DNA from: Breviolum minutum Mf 1.05b.01 | Lineage: Eukaryota; Sar; Dinophyceae; Suessiales; Symbiodiniaceae | DNA: 64,000 nucleotides | Direction of reading: 5' to 3' | Assembly: GCA_000507305.1 (NCBI GenBank) | Contig: DF241148.1 | Location: 8,219-72,218, forward strand | In this document: positions 41,901 to 50,569 of the stretch, in pieces | Layout of the letters: the number at the start of each line of letters is the position of its first letter | Position numbering within the stretch: the first letter of the stretch is position 1 | The notes under the pieces: generated by a model | What the model was told of the DNA's origin: nothing | What the model saw: only the letters and a program-made list of their open reading frames with translations | Database searches by the model: none | Translations under genes and position numbers: made by a program

Positions 41901-43831
41901 TCCAAATCCACTTTGCCATAGGCGCATTGGTCAGAGATGACAAACTTGGCAAGGCACCTGCTAAGCAAACGGCGAAGTAAGTCTTCCCAGACCCAGGCGA
42001 GACTGCCTGCTGGGTTCTCCACCAAAAAGAACCTCCCATGGTCGTGCTGCCAAATGCAAATCTCCACCACCAGCTTCAGGCTCTTTCTACCAATGGTCTC
42101 CCTCATCTCCTGCAGCATCTCAGGGTCCGACTTCAGGTTGTTGAGCAGACTCCAAAGCTTGCAGTCGAAGGCCACGATCACGCAATAAGGGCGATGCACC
42201 CTCAGCGTCTCGAAGAGCATCCTCTTACCTTTAGGGTCCAAAAGGTCATATCCATCCATGATGTCCATAGGTTGGCTACAAGTCCATCCAAACTGTGATG
42301 AAGCCAAGCGGGTAACTCCAAAGGATCCTCCAAAAGGTTCAAAGATCACGGTGTTCTGAAACTGGTTGGTGGCTGCTTGCTCGGCATAGGTGTAGGAACG
42401 CTTCAAGGCAATCCAAGTTCTTCTATCTTCCACAGCGATCCTCTTGCCTGCTTCCTCAAGCTCTTTGGACCTTCTGTGACTCATCTCCTTCTTCTCATCC
42501 TTAGGCAAAATGCCTCTCACTCCAAGTCTTGGCACTCTTGAAGTCTTCTTGCTAGAACTCCTCACTTCGTAGGCTGCCTCTCTCATGAAATCGTACCTAC
42601 CCAGCGGGGTAGATGCTTCCTCCACCAGATAAAGATAGAGGTCCTCTTTCTCCGACTGACAAAACGGCAACTGACCAGCTTTGGGCTCCTGCAGGGTCCT
42701 GCCATGCTCACCAAGGATGTTGATGGCGACATGATTAGTCTTTGTCATCACCATGGGCAAGGTCAACCCCAAAGCTCTGACATCCACCTCTCTCTCCTTC
42801 AGCCTCAAAACCATATCCAATGCTTCCATGGCACTGATGGAAAGCAACAAAGGAGTGTTGCCAGTCGGGATCTCTGCTGAGAGAACTTCGCCTCTTCTAT
42901 TGCCAACAATGATCGGGATGCGAAACACAGTAGCTTTGCTATCTGTTGAAGCTCCATTAGCAAAGTGAAACGTCTTTTGCTGCGCAGTCTCGTGACAAGT
43001 GAGATGTGGAGGAAGGTGTCGGGCATAGGCTAGCCGCCACTCTCGGCTGTGCATGCAAGAAGTGCAAGCGGTATCCAAAAGGCATAGACGTGATTCGTCA
43101 GGCCAGTCTCCTACTTCTTTCATCTGATGTGGTGCTGAAACTTTTGAAGCTTGCTCTACCAATGCCTGACCCTCCTCTGCAAAATCAATGACTGAATTCT
43201 CACGCCAACTCACTCCTGGCGTATTGGGCTCATCCTCTGAATTCTCATGCGGCTCCTCAGGCTTGACCATGAAGGCACATGTTGCCTCTCGATCAAACCA
43301 GAGCTTCTCTGTCTCACTGCTTCCAACCTCAACGGGCCAAAATGGCCCTCTTCCTCGCCTCACCAAGTCCTTCATCATAGCACAAAGTGAAGCGACATCC
43401 AGTGCGACCAAACATGGAGCAGCCAAAGAAAAGATTTCCCTTAGTCCTGTTCTGACGGACCAACATAGGCTGCTTACAAACTCCACAAGGCACACCAGGC
43501 AAAACCTCACCAACATTGATCGGCGGGCGTTGGAAGTCATCTTGTGGTGCCTGCGGCACTTCCTCCTTCTTTCCATCCGAATCCGCTGAGGCCCAGCAGA
43601 AATATGCCTTCTCCTTCTCGTTCTTGGAGCTGTCACTTCGAAATATCCCAGATCCTTTATCACTGGTCTTGTCGGGACTGGATTTTCCTTGGATCCGAAA
43701 AGAACGTCCACTCTCTGAAGCTGACGGCACATCTTTGCTTGCCGATGCCGTCTGACTCTCCTCACGGGACTTCTTGACTGGGCTCTTTCGAAAGGACTTA
43801 TCATCAGGCTTCGCCTCCTCCAACATGACAA
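38786..43831 (-). CDS. Copia Pol: protease, methyltransferase-like domain, integrase
   Basis: The frame overlaps gag by 503 bp and the RT frame by about 190 bp. Numbering from 43831, the first 145 or so residues mirror gag in another frame and are probably not translated. Protease: LLDTACTSC at 251-259. Residues about 493-710: cytosine-methyltransferase-like domain. Residues 850-890: GLRTP/GLRSP repeats. Integrase: zinc-binding H1072, H1077, C1105, C1108, then the catalytic triad D1135 (IGVDVFQ), D1199 (GVFTDRAK) and E1234 (GQVERHGDIW), followed by the C-terminal barrel (WRGVARVIG...HTVWLSHRG). Residues 1450-1530 are Glu/Arg-rich. Translation needs +1 from gag and -1 into RT. Confidence 0.93.
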   Translation of the reverse strand: MSCWRRRSLMISPFERAQSRSPVRRVRRHRQAKMCRQLQRVDVLFGSKENPVPTRPVIKDLGYFEVTAPRTRRRRHISAGPQRIRMERRRKCRRHHKMTSNARRSMLVRFCLVCLVEFVSSLCWSVRTGLREIFSLAAPCLVALDVASLCAMMKDLVRRGRGPFWPVEVGSSETEKLWFDREATCAFMVKPEEPHENSEDEPNTPGVSWRENSVIDFAEEGQALVEQASKVSAPHQMKEVGDWPDESRLCLLDTACTSCMHSREWRLAYARHLPPHLTCHETAQQKTFHFANGASTDSKATVFRIPIIVGNRRGEVLSAEIPTGNTPLLLSISAMEALDMVLRLKEREVDVRALGLTLPMVMTKTNHVAINILGEHGRTLQEPKAGQLPFCQSEKEDLYLYLVEEASTPLGRYDFMREAAYEVRSSSKKTSRVPRLGVRGILPKDEKKEMSHRRSKELEEAGKRIAVEDRRTWIALKRSYTYAEQAATNQFQNTVIFEPFGGSFGVTRLASSQFGWTCSQPMDIMDGYDLLDPKGKRMLFETLRVHRPYCVIVAFDCKLWSLLNNLKSDPEMLQEMRETIGRKSLKLVVEICIWQHDHGRFFLVENPAGSLAWVWEDLLRRLLSRCLAKFVISDQCAYGKVDLESGKPIRKPTGWLSNDEVLLNHLGKRCTCKWGSHQLVLGNNKFGRRSSQAAAYPVGLCKAICQGVLDSMKIGYASRVVEDLSFAGGEDLLSEPAMETDENLEELQLDSWQSLPGKIVRHHLAPRLALFSPMSVDGMPCDFQDILPRRVTFLKYEDGTEEKFEDEWTSPDDPIKRQGKYWTGRTEVDVKEPVQDSALPESAPPFLEDGPEIAGGDGLRTPADGLRSPGDDGLRTPNQGSRAPATPGGGDATLRRRRARTRQLQRGFWQELEAEDVAGLLERTRDHLVEKGGRDWQVISLEDEVGALWRSIESANADVTLIFGALNAKKLRKPQPLSSPVEAPLRKALLLLQNGHCLTTSWEEWHQQAPSSQTRPLVAENREVCVLLYGRPIGDEEKEEPGDARTILREQEREQKWQSLPRELKLALRRIHVNLGHATVLQMLRAMRVSRASEVAIRACRLFRCKDCPRIQLPKHPRPSKLPLTEEFNVQIGVDVFQEKDANGHSWSWLNVLCQGTAFQICVLLEDTSFNPTAAAALRAFETGWTSWAGYPEHGVFTDRAKYFMSEFAEALAHEGCYFDAAARASPWQLGQVERHGDIWKKMVKKLVWAEQLAGKELMIHATSAINQAKNTMVRKSGFSPTQWVLGRSIRLPADLADDSEAVRLGALSLSTTPTSRFYLKSKLRFLAREAFVQASNSEALKRAELRRVRPSRGPFPVGSYVFFFDAADREPGPSCWRGVARVIGHEGSHTVWLSHRGLIVAASPEHLAFAFDEEIQQWTVVGTEMELLDAKPAAGGTGFIDLRSQPKPPEEGFPEEEAQEEEEEERREQAEERAEAAPREVAEEEDLSSASTSMARIRMESEMEERRQLRSARFFQQWHEERDAKKQRRMDEMRKKHGPPESEAAGPSSTAPREVEYDPHRDDYHQALPSEVLPVIQEDEGTEASERASKRLRMLEPGDREEGLFSYLAVEKKGFLDEVAVKSYFRHFRQKESVCPISSLEFTATTLRTSMWTCMSMPWELQLQRLELRRREEKKSSSTS
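41209..41265 (-). repeat. Short tandem repeat inside pol (GLR[T/S]P units)
   Basis: CGAAGTCCATCG recurs three times on the plus strand with spacers of about 12 bp. It encodes repeated DGLRTP/DGLRSP in a disordered linker before the integrase. Confidence 0.7.
41702..42355 (-). other. Cytosine-methyltransferase-like domain in Pol
   Basis: Residues about 493-710 of the pol frame have the layout of a C5-methyltransferase fold. There is a motif-I-like FEPFGGSFGVTRLA, a strand-loop VIVAFDCKLWSLL at the place of the catalytic Pro-Cys motif, and FFLVENPAGSLAW at the motif VI ENV/ENP position. GWLSNDEVLLNHL, a Cys/His cluster and a closing AYPVGLCKAICQGVL follow. The Pro of Pro-Cys is Asp here, while the Cys is kept. 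Cytosine methyltransferases carried by retrotransposons have been reported in Symbiodinium, which supports the assignment; activity is not assured. Confidence 0.65.
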
Positions 43832-45476
43832 ACTGCTTTGAACAGCCAGCTTTGTGAACCGGCACCCCCATGTAGAAAGTCTGCAGCCTCCTTTGAATCT
43901 CTGCCTTGCTGCCTGTGTGCTTCACGCCCCATTCATCACAAAGGTCTTGAAGCTGACGGACTGTCAATCCATCCATTTTGGGTCGAATGGCGTCAATGTC
44001 GGCCACCTTCATCACGGTGACCTTTGCATCCTCAGTGATCACAGGCATCTTCCGGGTCTCAGCTGCACCCTCCTTTCCAGAAGTCTCTTTCTTTGGGTAT
44101 CCAGACACAGTTGAAGAGATCTGACTCCAACCATCCTCGTCCTCAGAAAACATCTGCACTTCTTTCGTCTTCCTTTTCAAATCTTCTTCATCTCCCTTCA
44201 CCATGCTGCAGAAAGCCTCGTGATCCTCATCCACGTCTCCAAGCGTGAAGAAGAGCGGCTCCTCTGACACCAAGTAGGCCTTTCCTCCTGATCTCTTGCC
44301 ACGTCCTTTTGATCCAGACTTGGACCCATGCTTCTTGGGTCCAGCATTGGAAGACTTCGAGCACTCAGGATCACCTGCCCAGTGCCCCAACTTGTGGCAT
44401 GCTCCACATCGGCTGCGGGCCTTCTCCTTCGCAATCATGGCTTGACGATCACTGCTCCCTTTTCCTTCAGAACGAAAGAAGCCACGCTGCTTTTGAACTT
44501 CCTTGAGACGACGTCTGGAGTCCTTGTAGCCCTTCCTCTGCTGATCCATAGCAGTGTAGGCCTCATACACTTCGTCATCTTGACTTGCCCCAGCATCGGA
44601 CAAACCATCTTCACCTTCTTCTGCAGGTTGCACCATTGCCGCTTCCTCATGTTCTTCTCCTTCTTCATCAATCCAGTAGCCGGTCTCTTCAAAGTCAGCC
44701 ACCTCGACATTCGAGACCGTCTCGGCATACTCAGAAGCGGCGTCCTTCTCCTCGACATAGTGGCCATAACCTCGACGGCTCTTGCCGGAAGACTTTCCAG
44801 ATCTTGAATCCCATGATGGCTTCTGAATCTTCTCCTTCTCATGGATGTCATAGAAGCTCACCCTCATGGCCTGCTCGATCCCAGCCAAACTGTAGCTGGA
44901 ACTATTGGCCAGAAAGATCTGCCGACGATCCTCTCGGCTGAGGTTGCACTGCTTCAGGATGAAGTAACTTAGAAGGTCCTCGGACATGCTTGTCTGATCA
45001 TCGAGGTCCTTCAAGTCTGACCAGTCCTGCCTGCGCTCCCGCAGGTATTGATCCAGCGGCTGACCACGTTTGCGGAAACCCCGCTCGAAGAAGCGGTCAA
45101 ATTGCTCTGTCTTCTTCACCACCGTCACTTTCTCGATTGTCTGGAGGGCTTTAAAGATCTGCTTGTAGCCATCCACGACCTGAAGCTCCTCGGGCTTGAT
45201 CATCAGGTCTTGACATGCTCGCCAAGCTTCTCCATGCAAGGCGTTCAGAAGCTTGTGGGCGAAGCGCTTCTGACGCTTCAGCAGATCCCTCTTCTCCTTC
45301 TCTTCAGTATCTCCTTCTCCCTCCAGGGTGTTGAATGCGAAGAGCACCCTCTTGCGGTATTCCCGCATGAGCCCCGGCTGAGCTCCTGTGTAGTGTGGTA
45401 TGCCGTCCCGATCCAGGACGATCTGGTCATCTCTCCAGAAAGCCGCAGTTGCACTCTGCTGCAAAGATGCCGCCAT
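43329..45476 (-). CDS. Copia Gag with zinc knuckle, SAP motif and topoisomerase-like zinc ribbon
   Basis: The ATG at 45476 (GCCATGGC context) is 20 bp inside the 5' LTR; the protein is 715 residues. The N-terminal 250 residues are helical capsid-like sequence (LSYFILKQCNLSREDRRQIF, SLAGIEQAMRVSFYDI). Near residue 354 there is a knuckle CGACHKLGHWAGDPEC (C-x2-C-x4-H-x6-C). Residues about 501-536 match a SAP motif (LTVRQLQDLCDEWGVKHTGS...EIQRRL), usually DNA- or chromatin-binding. Residues about 663-697 match a topoisomerase-I-type zinc ribbon (CGVCKQPMLVRQNR...FFGCSMFGRTGC). Gag forms the particle and packages RNA. The added SAP and zinc ribbon could bind nucleic acid or chromatin; that is inference. 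Confidence 0.9.
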   Translation of the reverse strand: MAASLQQSATAAFWRDDQIVLDRDGIPHYTGAQPGLMREYRKRVLFAFNTLEGEGDTEEKEKRDLLKRQKRFAHKLLNALHGEAWRACQDLMIKPEELQVVDGYKQIFKALQTIEKVTVVKKTEQFDRFFERGFRKRGQPLDQYLRERRQDWSDLKDLDDQTSMSEDLLSYFILKQCNLSREDRRQIFLANSSSYSLAGIEQAMRVSFYDIHEKEKIQKPSWDSRSGKSSGKSRRGYGHYVEEKDAASEYAETVSNVEVADFEETGYWIDEEGEEHEEAAMVQPAEEGEDGLSDAGASQDDEVYEAYTAMDQQRKGYKDSRRRLKEVQKQRGFFRSEGKGSSDRQAMIAKEKARSRCGACHKLGHWAGDPECSKSSNAGPKKHGSKSGSKGRGKRSGGKAYLVSEEPLFFTLGDVDEDHEAFCSMVKGDEEDLKRKTKEVQMFSEDEDGWSQISSTVSGYPKKETSGKEGAAETRKMPVITEDAKVTVMKVADIDAIRPKMDGLTVRQLQDLCDEWGVKHTGSKAEIQRRLQTFYMGVPVHKAGCSKQFVMLEEAKPDDKSFRKSPVKKSREESQTASASKDVPSASESGRSFRIQGKSSPDKTSDKGSGIFRSDSSKNEKEKAYFCWASADSDGKKEEVPQAPQDDFQRPPINVGEVLPGVPCGVCKQPMLVRQNRTKGNLFFGCSMFGRTGCRFTLCYDEGLGEARKRAILAR

Positions 45477-45483
45477 GGCAAAA

Positions 45484-45495
45484 GCTCCGCTACCA
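45484..45495 (-). other. Primer-binding site, initiator tRNA-Met type
   Basis: The minus strand reads TGGTAGCGGAGC one base after the 5' LTR. Its complement GCTCCGCTACCA ends in CCA and would close an acceptor stem starting A-G-C-G-G-A-G. That gives the A1:U72 pair of initiator tRNA-Met, the standard Copia primer. The tRNA gene itself is not in this window. Confidence 0.8.
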
Positions 45496-45496
45496 G

Positions 45497-45773
45497 TGCG
45501 AAGCTGCACTTGGGAGCGAGCTGAGCAAAGCACGAACTGTTTTACTGCGCAAAAGACAAAAGATGCGTTATGGTGAAACATGAAACTGATCCTTCTGCAT
45601 GTGCTGTTTCTCTATGCTGGTATGCTGTTGACTCTTCTATATCCTGCTGCAGACCGAAGGTGTCTAGGCCAGGCATGCAACCATGCCTTTGCTTCTTGGG
45701 CCAGCATGTCTCTGGCACTCTCACATCTGCGGCTTGATCGAACAGGTACTGCTAACCTCAGGAGAATTCCACA
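45497..45773 (-). repeat. 5' LTR (277 bp)
   Basis: This is the right copy on the plus strand and the 5' LTR of the minus-strand element. I see no difference from 36687-36963. It should hold the promoter and transcript start. Confidence 0.97.
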
Positions 45774-45778
45774 GTCAC
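45774..45778. other. Target-site duplication, right copy (GTCAC)
   Basis: It follows the right LTR directly and matches 36682-36686. Confidence 0.95.
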
Positions 45779-46649
45779 TGTTGGTCATTGGTGGACAGTT
45801 CACAGCCCAGGCTCCATGCCATCAAAGCGCGTTCATGTGCCAGTTCTGTGTTCAGTACTGCACTGGCAGGCACTGGCTCTACCTGAGCTCCCCATAAATG
45901 GGGATTGACGGCTGCCCTGGTGAATTCACCAAGGTTGACCTGTTTTCCCCAACAGTCGCCTCTGCTGGAAGTCGCATCAAAGCAGTGGCAGGCACTTCCA
46001 GGTGGAGCTCACCTGCTGGTTTTTTTCCACGTTACTCTGCAGGAACCAAATAAAGAAACTAGGAAAAGAACTAGTAAATGAAAAATGCATCAAAAATCAA
46101 AATTGCTGAAACACTCAAACAAATGCAAAAGAAATGAATACAAAACAAACCCTTTGGATCTTTTTCGGAACATGCGGGAACACAAAGCCTAAAAGTTCAG
46201 AGAGACTGTTTGGACTACTGCTTCGTGACATCCATGATCACTACTGGTACCAGCGGAATCTCACGGTGACCTTCCAGAGGTATGTCCTGCATCGGGATTA
46301 CAGCCCCTCGCTGCACTTCAATCAATGATTGACAATTGACAATTTTATTTCCCCCTCTCCTGCGGAAGCTCAAGGGGAACATGTTGCGGCAAACCCAGCC
46401 TGGAGCTGCTTTGTAAGATCATATGCTATCAAGTGCAGTCGATTTTGGACAATTTGCAAAGAGAGAATGGGAGAGATGTTGAAATCAGTGTGCAATATTG
46501 CGTGTACAATCGGTAATTATACGGTATGCATCGCTATACATTAACAACAAAGAGAGAGAGGGAGTCCAACTACCTGATTTACATCATCACTTGGTATGTA
46601 CCGTAGTCCGATGTATTGTGTTGTAGTTTCATTTTGTATCATGTCGAAC

Positions 46650-46745
46650 TTGGAACAAGCCTGTCCCGCACACAGCAGGCGACGTCTGCCACTGTTGCTT
46701 CCTCGCAAAGGACGAGGTTGAAGCTTCGGCTCTCCGCCGCGGTGG
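46650..46745 (-). CDS. Possible exon (unknown protein)
   Basis: The minus strand reads AAESRSFNLVLCEEATVADV, then ACCVRDRLVPS, before a stop. The pattern of a strand followed by EEATVADV and a helix resembles a ubiquitin-like opening, but the block is too short to assign. Confidence 0.3.
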
Positions 46746-47267
46746 GAGCATGACAGTGGACAGAGACTGTCATGGTGCATGACCCATCAAGTTAGCAGTT
46801 CGCTTTGAGTCACAGGGTATGGATTTGGGAGTTTTCAAATGTTTTCAATCTTTAAATTATCTTTAGTATGTGCTCTGCTTTCAACTGTTTTGATACTGAT
46901 CTTATCAGACGCTTTCAGGGGTTGAACATTCATGAGATTTAGAAGTCAAAAGGCAAAACATGACGCTGGAATTTTAAAGGCTCAAGGCTGCTCTAGAAGG
47001 GGCGAAGGAGTATTACGGTATTATGACAACTATAGGTACCGATGCCTGACTGCTATTGACGTTATATTCGAGAATGGTAGACATGGTAGAGCACTTGAAG
47101 ATACCAAATCACACTGTCTCTTGCGACCGTGAGGCCTCATGTCTTCATCTTGAACCACTCAAAGCTTCAACAAATCGAAAAGCTCGTAGACACGTGCGGT
47201 TTTCCAAAGCTCCACGTAGCTGAAACACCAAAAACATCCTCAAGCTGAGATGTAGGCTGCTCTGAAC

Positions 47268-47355
47268 CTGCACTTGCTCCGCTGGAATACTGCGAAGGTT
47301 TCCCATGACCTCAGTTGCATTTGATAGATTGCCAATGACGTTTTTTCCATGGCGT
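47268..47355 (-). CDS. Possible exon, 29 codons
   Basis: Between ACAAGAG|ACGCC and GTGCAG|GTTCAG the frame reads HGKNVIGNLSNATEVMGNLR, then SIPAEQVQ. STEVM-like sequence followed by IP occurs in CHMP3/VPS24-type ESCRT-III proteins, but neighbouring exons do not confirm that, so the identity is open. Confidence 0.35.
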
Positions 47356-49547
47356 CTCTTGTTTCATATCCGATAGGGAGCTGGAAAAGAACGTGAAAAA
47401 AACGAACGCAGTTTACAAGATGGAGAGTCGGAGAGGCAGAAAAAGCATCAGAAGCTGCATGAAACATGACAGCTGCGAAGACTTCGCATCTCCATCTTCC
47501 CAACCAAGACTGCTGCTTGGCAAAGCCACTTGGGAAGGCCTTGAGAAGCTCTATTCAGAGCCTTCATCTCTTTGGGATTGTCCTGGGCTTGTGACTGTGG
47601 ATGTTGCATGACATGATGACTTTGATTTCTGACATCTCAAAGGGACTCGATGGGATATGATAGGATAGGATATGATGGGGTACTGTAGGATGATATGCTC
47701 TTGAATACACGGTGTTTCTTAGCTAGCCGCCAAAAAGAGATTCTGAGCAGTTTGTGCACAGACGGTCCTTCACTCGCCTAACCGTAGATGGCCTGCAGCT
47801 GACGTCAAAGTCCAAAATCCCAACTTTCCCCGGTCGAATTTCTTTCCTCTATGAAGTTGTTCAAAAGCTGCCAAAACCTCGAACGAAGCAGATTTCATTC
47901 ATGCCAAGTGGCTTTGGGCTTTGGACAGCCAGCACCACCTCATCATCTCCAACAGCGAAACCTTCGCACCAAGACTGCATTAAACAAAGCTGTTAACCGA
48001 GTTGTTCCAGGATGACTGTTTGCAAGTGATAACAATCAAGAAAATGAAGTTTGAACACTGCTTCGTTTCATTTTCAAAGCCAGGCACACAATGAATTGCA
48101 TGTCAATGAGACTCAAATCTCTGAGGTCAAGGCCATGGCTGCTTTCAAAGAGCAACGGCGGATAGCGATTTACACCTGAGATCCAACGCGGGAATTTGTT
48201 GGATGCGAGAGCTGTCAAGAACACAACTTCTACATTTCTTGCGTTCTACATACTTCTACAAATCCATACAAATCCTACATGACTCAAGCTTGGCGAAGGG
48301 TACCGGTGCTTCATGAATCCAGGAGACTCATTTGAAACGCTTCAAGTACTTGAGAACAGGATGCCAGTCTCTTGTGTCTCACTCTTGCTGTTGGAGGCAC
48401 TATTGATGAGATTGAGTGCAATCAGAAGTCTCTCCTTTGCAAAAAAAAAAGGCGAGCGAGGTAAGAATCGTGGGATGGATATTCTCCACTGCACATGCAA
48501 ATCCCCCTATCCCATCTCCTCGATGTAGAGGCTTGTGCCTGTACAAGCATCGAACGCACAAAGAAGATATGAAGAATAAGTGAGAATATGGCATCAAGCA
48601 AACTCAAGCAATGTGCGTGCTGCCAGCTACGCAGCTAAAAACAGCTGATGAATTTCATTGAAGTTTCATACATCTGAGGTCAAATGTCAAAGTAATCCAT
48701 CTCTTTCAATTGATCCGAAATTCATCCTTCGGCTCGCCTCGCACATTTTGAGCAGCACGTTTTGCCCCCTGCAGCAGCTCTAGCCGGCGTTTCAGCAAAC
48801 TCCAGCGCCAACAACGTTGGATGCAAAGCCTTCAAAACTGAGGATGTTTTCAATTCACACAAAAAGCATGATTCAAAATGTCAATGCAAAACATTGACAA
48901 AACTCTGGCAAAACTCACACTGGCAGCCGGCTCATCAGTGGTGCAAGGCATGTTCTGACTGGGACTCAAGCGCACAGCGCCGGATTGTTGCAGCCGTCTT
49001 CAGGTTGCAGCTCAACGAACACCGCTCGCCTGGGACAACAATATGAATTGTCATTGAACCCAAAACAGCATCATTTCAGCATATTTCAGCCATATTCAGC
49101 CTGATGATGGTACATCTACATCTGGGTCCAACTGTGAAATTGCATGGAATTGCTAAGTTTATGGCGATGTGCACGCCACGCAGCCTAAGTCGCCAAGTTG
49201 CACGAGTTGGTTCCATTGATTTGACAGTGTCCCATGTGGCCTGCACGCGTAGCACCGCTGAGGCCTTGGTCGATGTGGTCAATTCATGTCAATTCGTTGC
49301 AGAACCCGGTAGCTTCGGTGTGTTTTCAAACGGAACTGTTCTACAAAAACGATGAGATCATGAGATCGGCTGACTGTCAATCAAAATTTGCAAAATTAAA
49401 TAGTGATACAAGATGAACCAATAAATCAAAATATGACAATCCGTAAAAATGTGATAAAAACGAGAAAACAAAAACAACCTCAACCAAGGTTTTGATTCAA
49501 CCTTCAAAATCTTCTGATGCAAAATCCAACCTCAAAGTATGCGGTGC

Positions 49548-50566
49548 CTGCTTTACGAAGCGCTCCGGCAGGAAGGGCACAGGCCGTACAAGTGGTGCAT
49601 CTCCACCTGTCGGCTCAGTTTTATGTCTTGCCACCTGCATGCCATGGGACTGACATGTTCATGCAGCGCCTGTACCAGCAAAGTGTAGCATATAGAGGAT
49701 AAAGCGTTCGGCTAATCGCGGGGTCCTTGGGAATGGCTTTAAGCAAGTGATGTCCACCTGGTTTTACCTAATGCGCGTTTCACATAGTGTCCTCAGTGCA
49801 CTATGCAACTCTTCTGACCCGTCTGAGTGCAGTTCTCACACAGGCAACTAACGAGCGGTTGACACAGCCATGTGGCCTCGAGGCATTGGAAGCACTTGGA
49901 CTCGGAGATTCAAAAAAAAGCAAGCAGTTCGGGCAGGACTGACAGGTGAAGTTGAAGCAACTTGAAGTTCAAGGTAAGCAGAGAGATGCACAAACGTTGA
50001 AAGTAGGGAGACCCGAGCAACTCCTGCAAACGGGGTCGCAGTTTGATAGGTCTCATTTTGGCTGCTGACATCGCGATAGATCTTCTTTCCAGTGGCAGGG
50101 TCGAACTGGCCGAAAGCATCTCAATTCACAGCTGCAATGTATCAAAGCCTCCACAAAAATGCAGACAATATAACTTGTTTCAAGCCATGCAAGCTAGATA
50201 CAGCCTGCTGCATGCTTTCCTTCTCCTGAACAGTATCGAATTGAATGCAACAACTGCATTCTTACAAGCGCCGCAAGTTAGTAGTTTCACCAAACAGTTG
50301 GGTTTTGGCAGGTGGAAATATAGTGAAAGCATCTCAGGGCGGCCGATCTGTCCTCTATCCTTGGGCGACTGCCCAAACGCCAAGCCTCACCAAGAGCCGA
50401 AAATTCATTGCGGAAGGCTTTGTGACTGCTTCTTGCGTGAAACTTTAGATAAATTGGCCTCTCGAGACCTTTCACTGCCCCAAAGGTGCCTCGAGAAGAA
50501 AGCGGCGCAGGGTTGGGTCCTTGTCGGCCGCGCGCGAGGCCAGCTGCGCCTCTTTGGCTGCTGGAC
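49548..50566 (-). CDS. Three exons of an unidentified protein
   Basis: Transcript order: 50490-50566 (PAAKEAQLASRAADKDPTLR, then RFLLE), 50013-50105 (exactly 31 codons, FDPATGKKIYRDVSSQNETY then QTATPFAGVAR) and 49548-49606 (GDAPLVRPVPFLPERFVKQ). Two donors are GC-type (CTCGAG|GC and AAGCAG|GC) and one is GT (CTCGG|GTCTCC). Phases at each exon are clean, but an exon may be missing between them. The sequences are conserved-looking and not repetitive; the middle exon resembles short axonemal or structural proteins in style, but I do not recognise it. Confidence 0.5.
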
Positions 50567-50569
50567 CTG

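Larger units (their letters stand above)
36687..45773 (-). mobile_element. Complete Ty1/Copia-class LTR retrotransposon, 9,087 bp
   Basis: The element is bounded by two 277-bp LTRs that I read as identical, each with TG...CA ends, and by a GTCAC target duplication. It is transcribed on the minus strand: 5' LTR 45497-45773, primer site 45484-45495, gag 43329-45476, pol (protease, methyltransferase-like, integrase) to 38786, reverse transcriptase/RNase H to 36987, polypurine tract 36971-36984, 3' LTR 36687-36963. Integrase precedes reverse transcriptase, the Copia order. It is nearly twice the usual 5 kb of Copia elements, because gag and pol carry extra domains. All catalytic residues of integrase, RT and RNase H that I checked are present. 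Two frame changes separate the three large frames. Confidence 0.97.
45779..49547. other. Mostly spacer/intron, few weak exons
   Basis: Apart from the low-confidence blocks at 46650-46745 and 47268-47355, I see no gene. Minus-strand blocks near 47.9 kb (GDDEVVLAVQSPKPLGMNEI) and 48.7-48.8 kb are protein-like for 25-35 codons, but frame and ends are ambiguous. There are A/T-rich stretches and a GATAGGATAGGATATGAT run near 47,655. Confidence 0.4.

Noticed and set aside
43336-43346. GCCATTTTGGC on the minus strand, matching the core of the dinoflagellate spliced leader
   Set aside because: It is 11 bases inside the Copia coding sequence (GPFWPV). It lacks the rest of the leader (TCAAG end) and is best explained by chance.
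38538-45524. Many plus-strand open frames of 60-160 codons across the retrotransposon
   Set aside because: They lie opposite gag, pol and RT frames that have clear catalytic motifs, and have no domain of their own.
47268-47355. Possible CHMP3/VPS24 exon
   Set aside because: Only a TEVM and an IP fit; no neighbouring exon shows other ESCRT-III sequence, so it was left unnamed.
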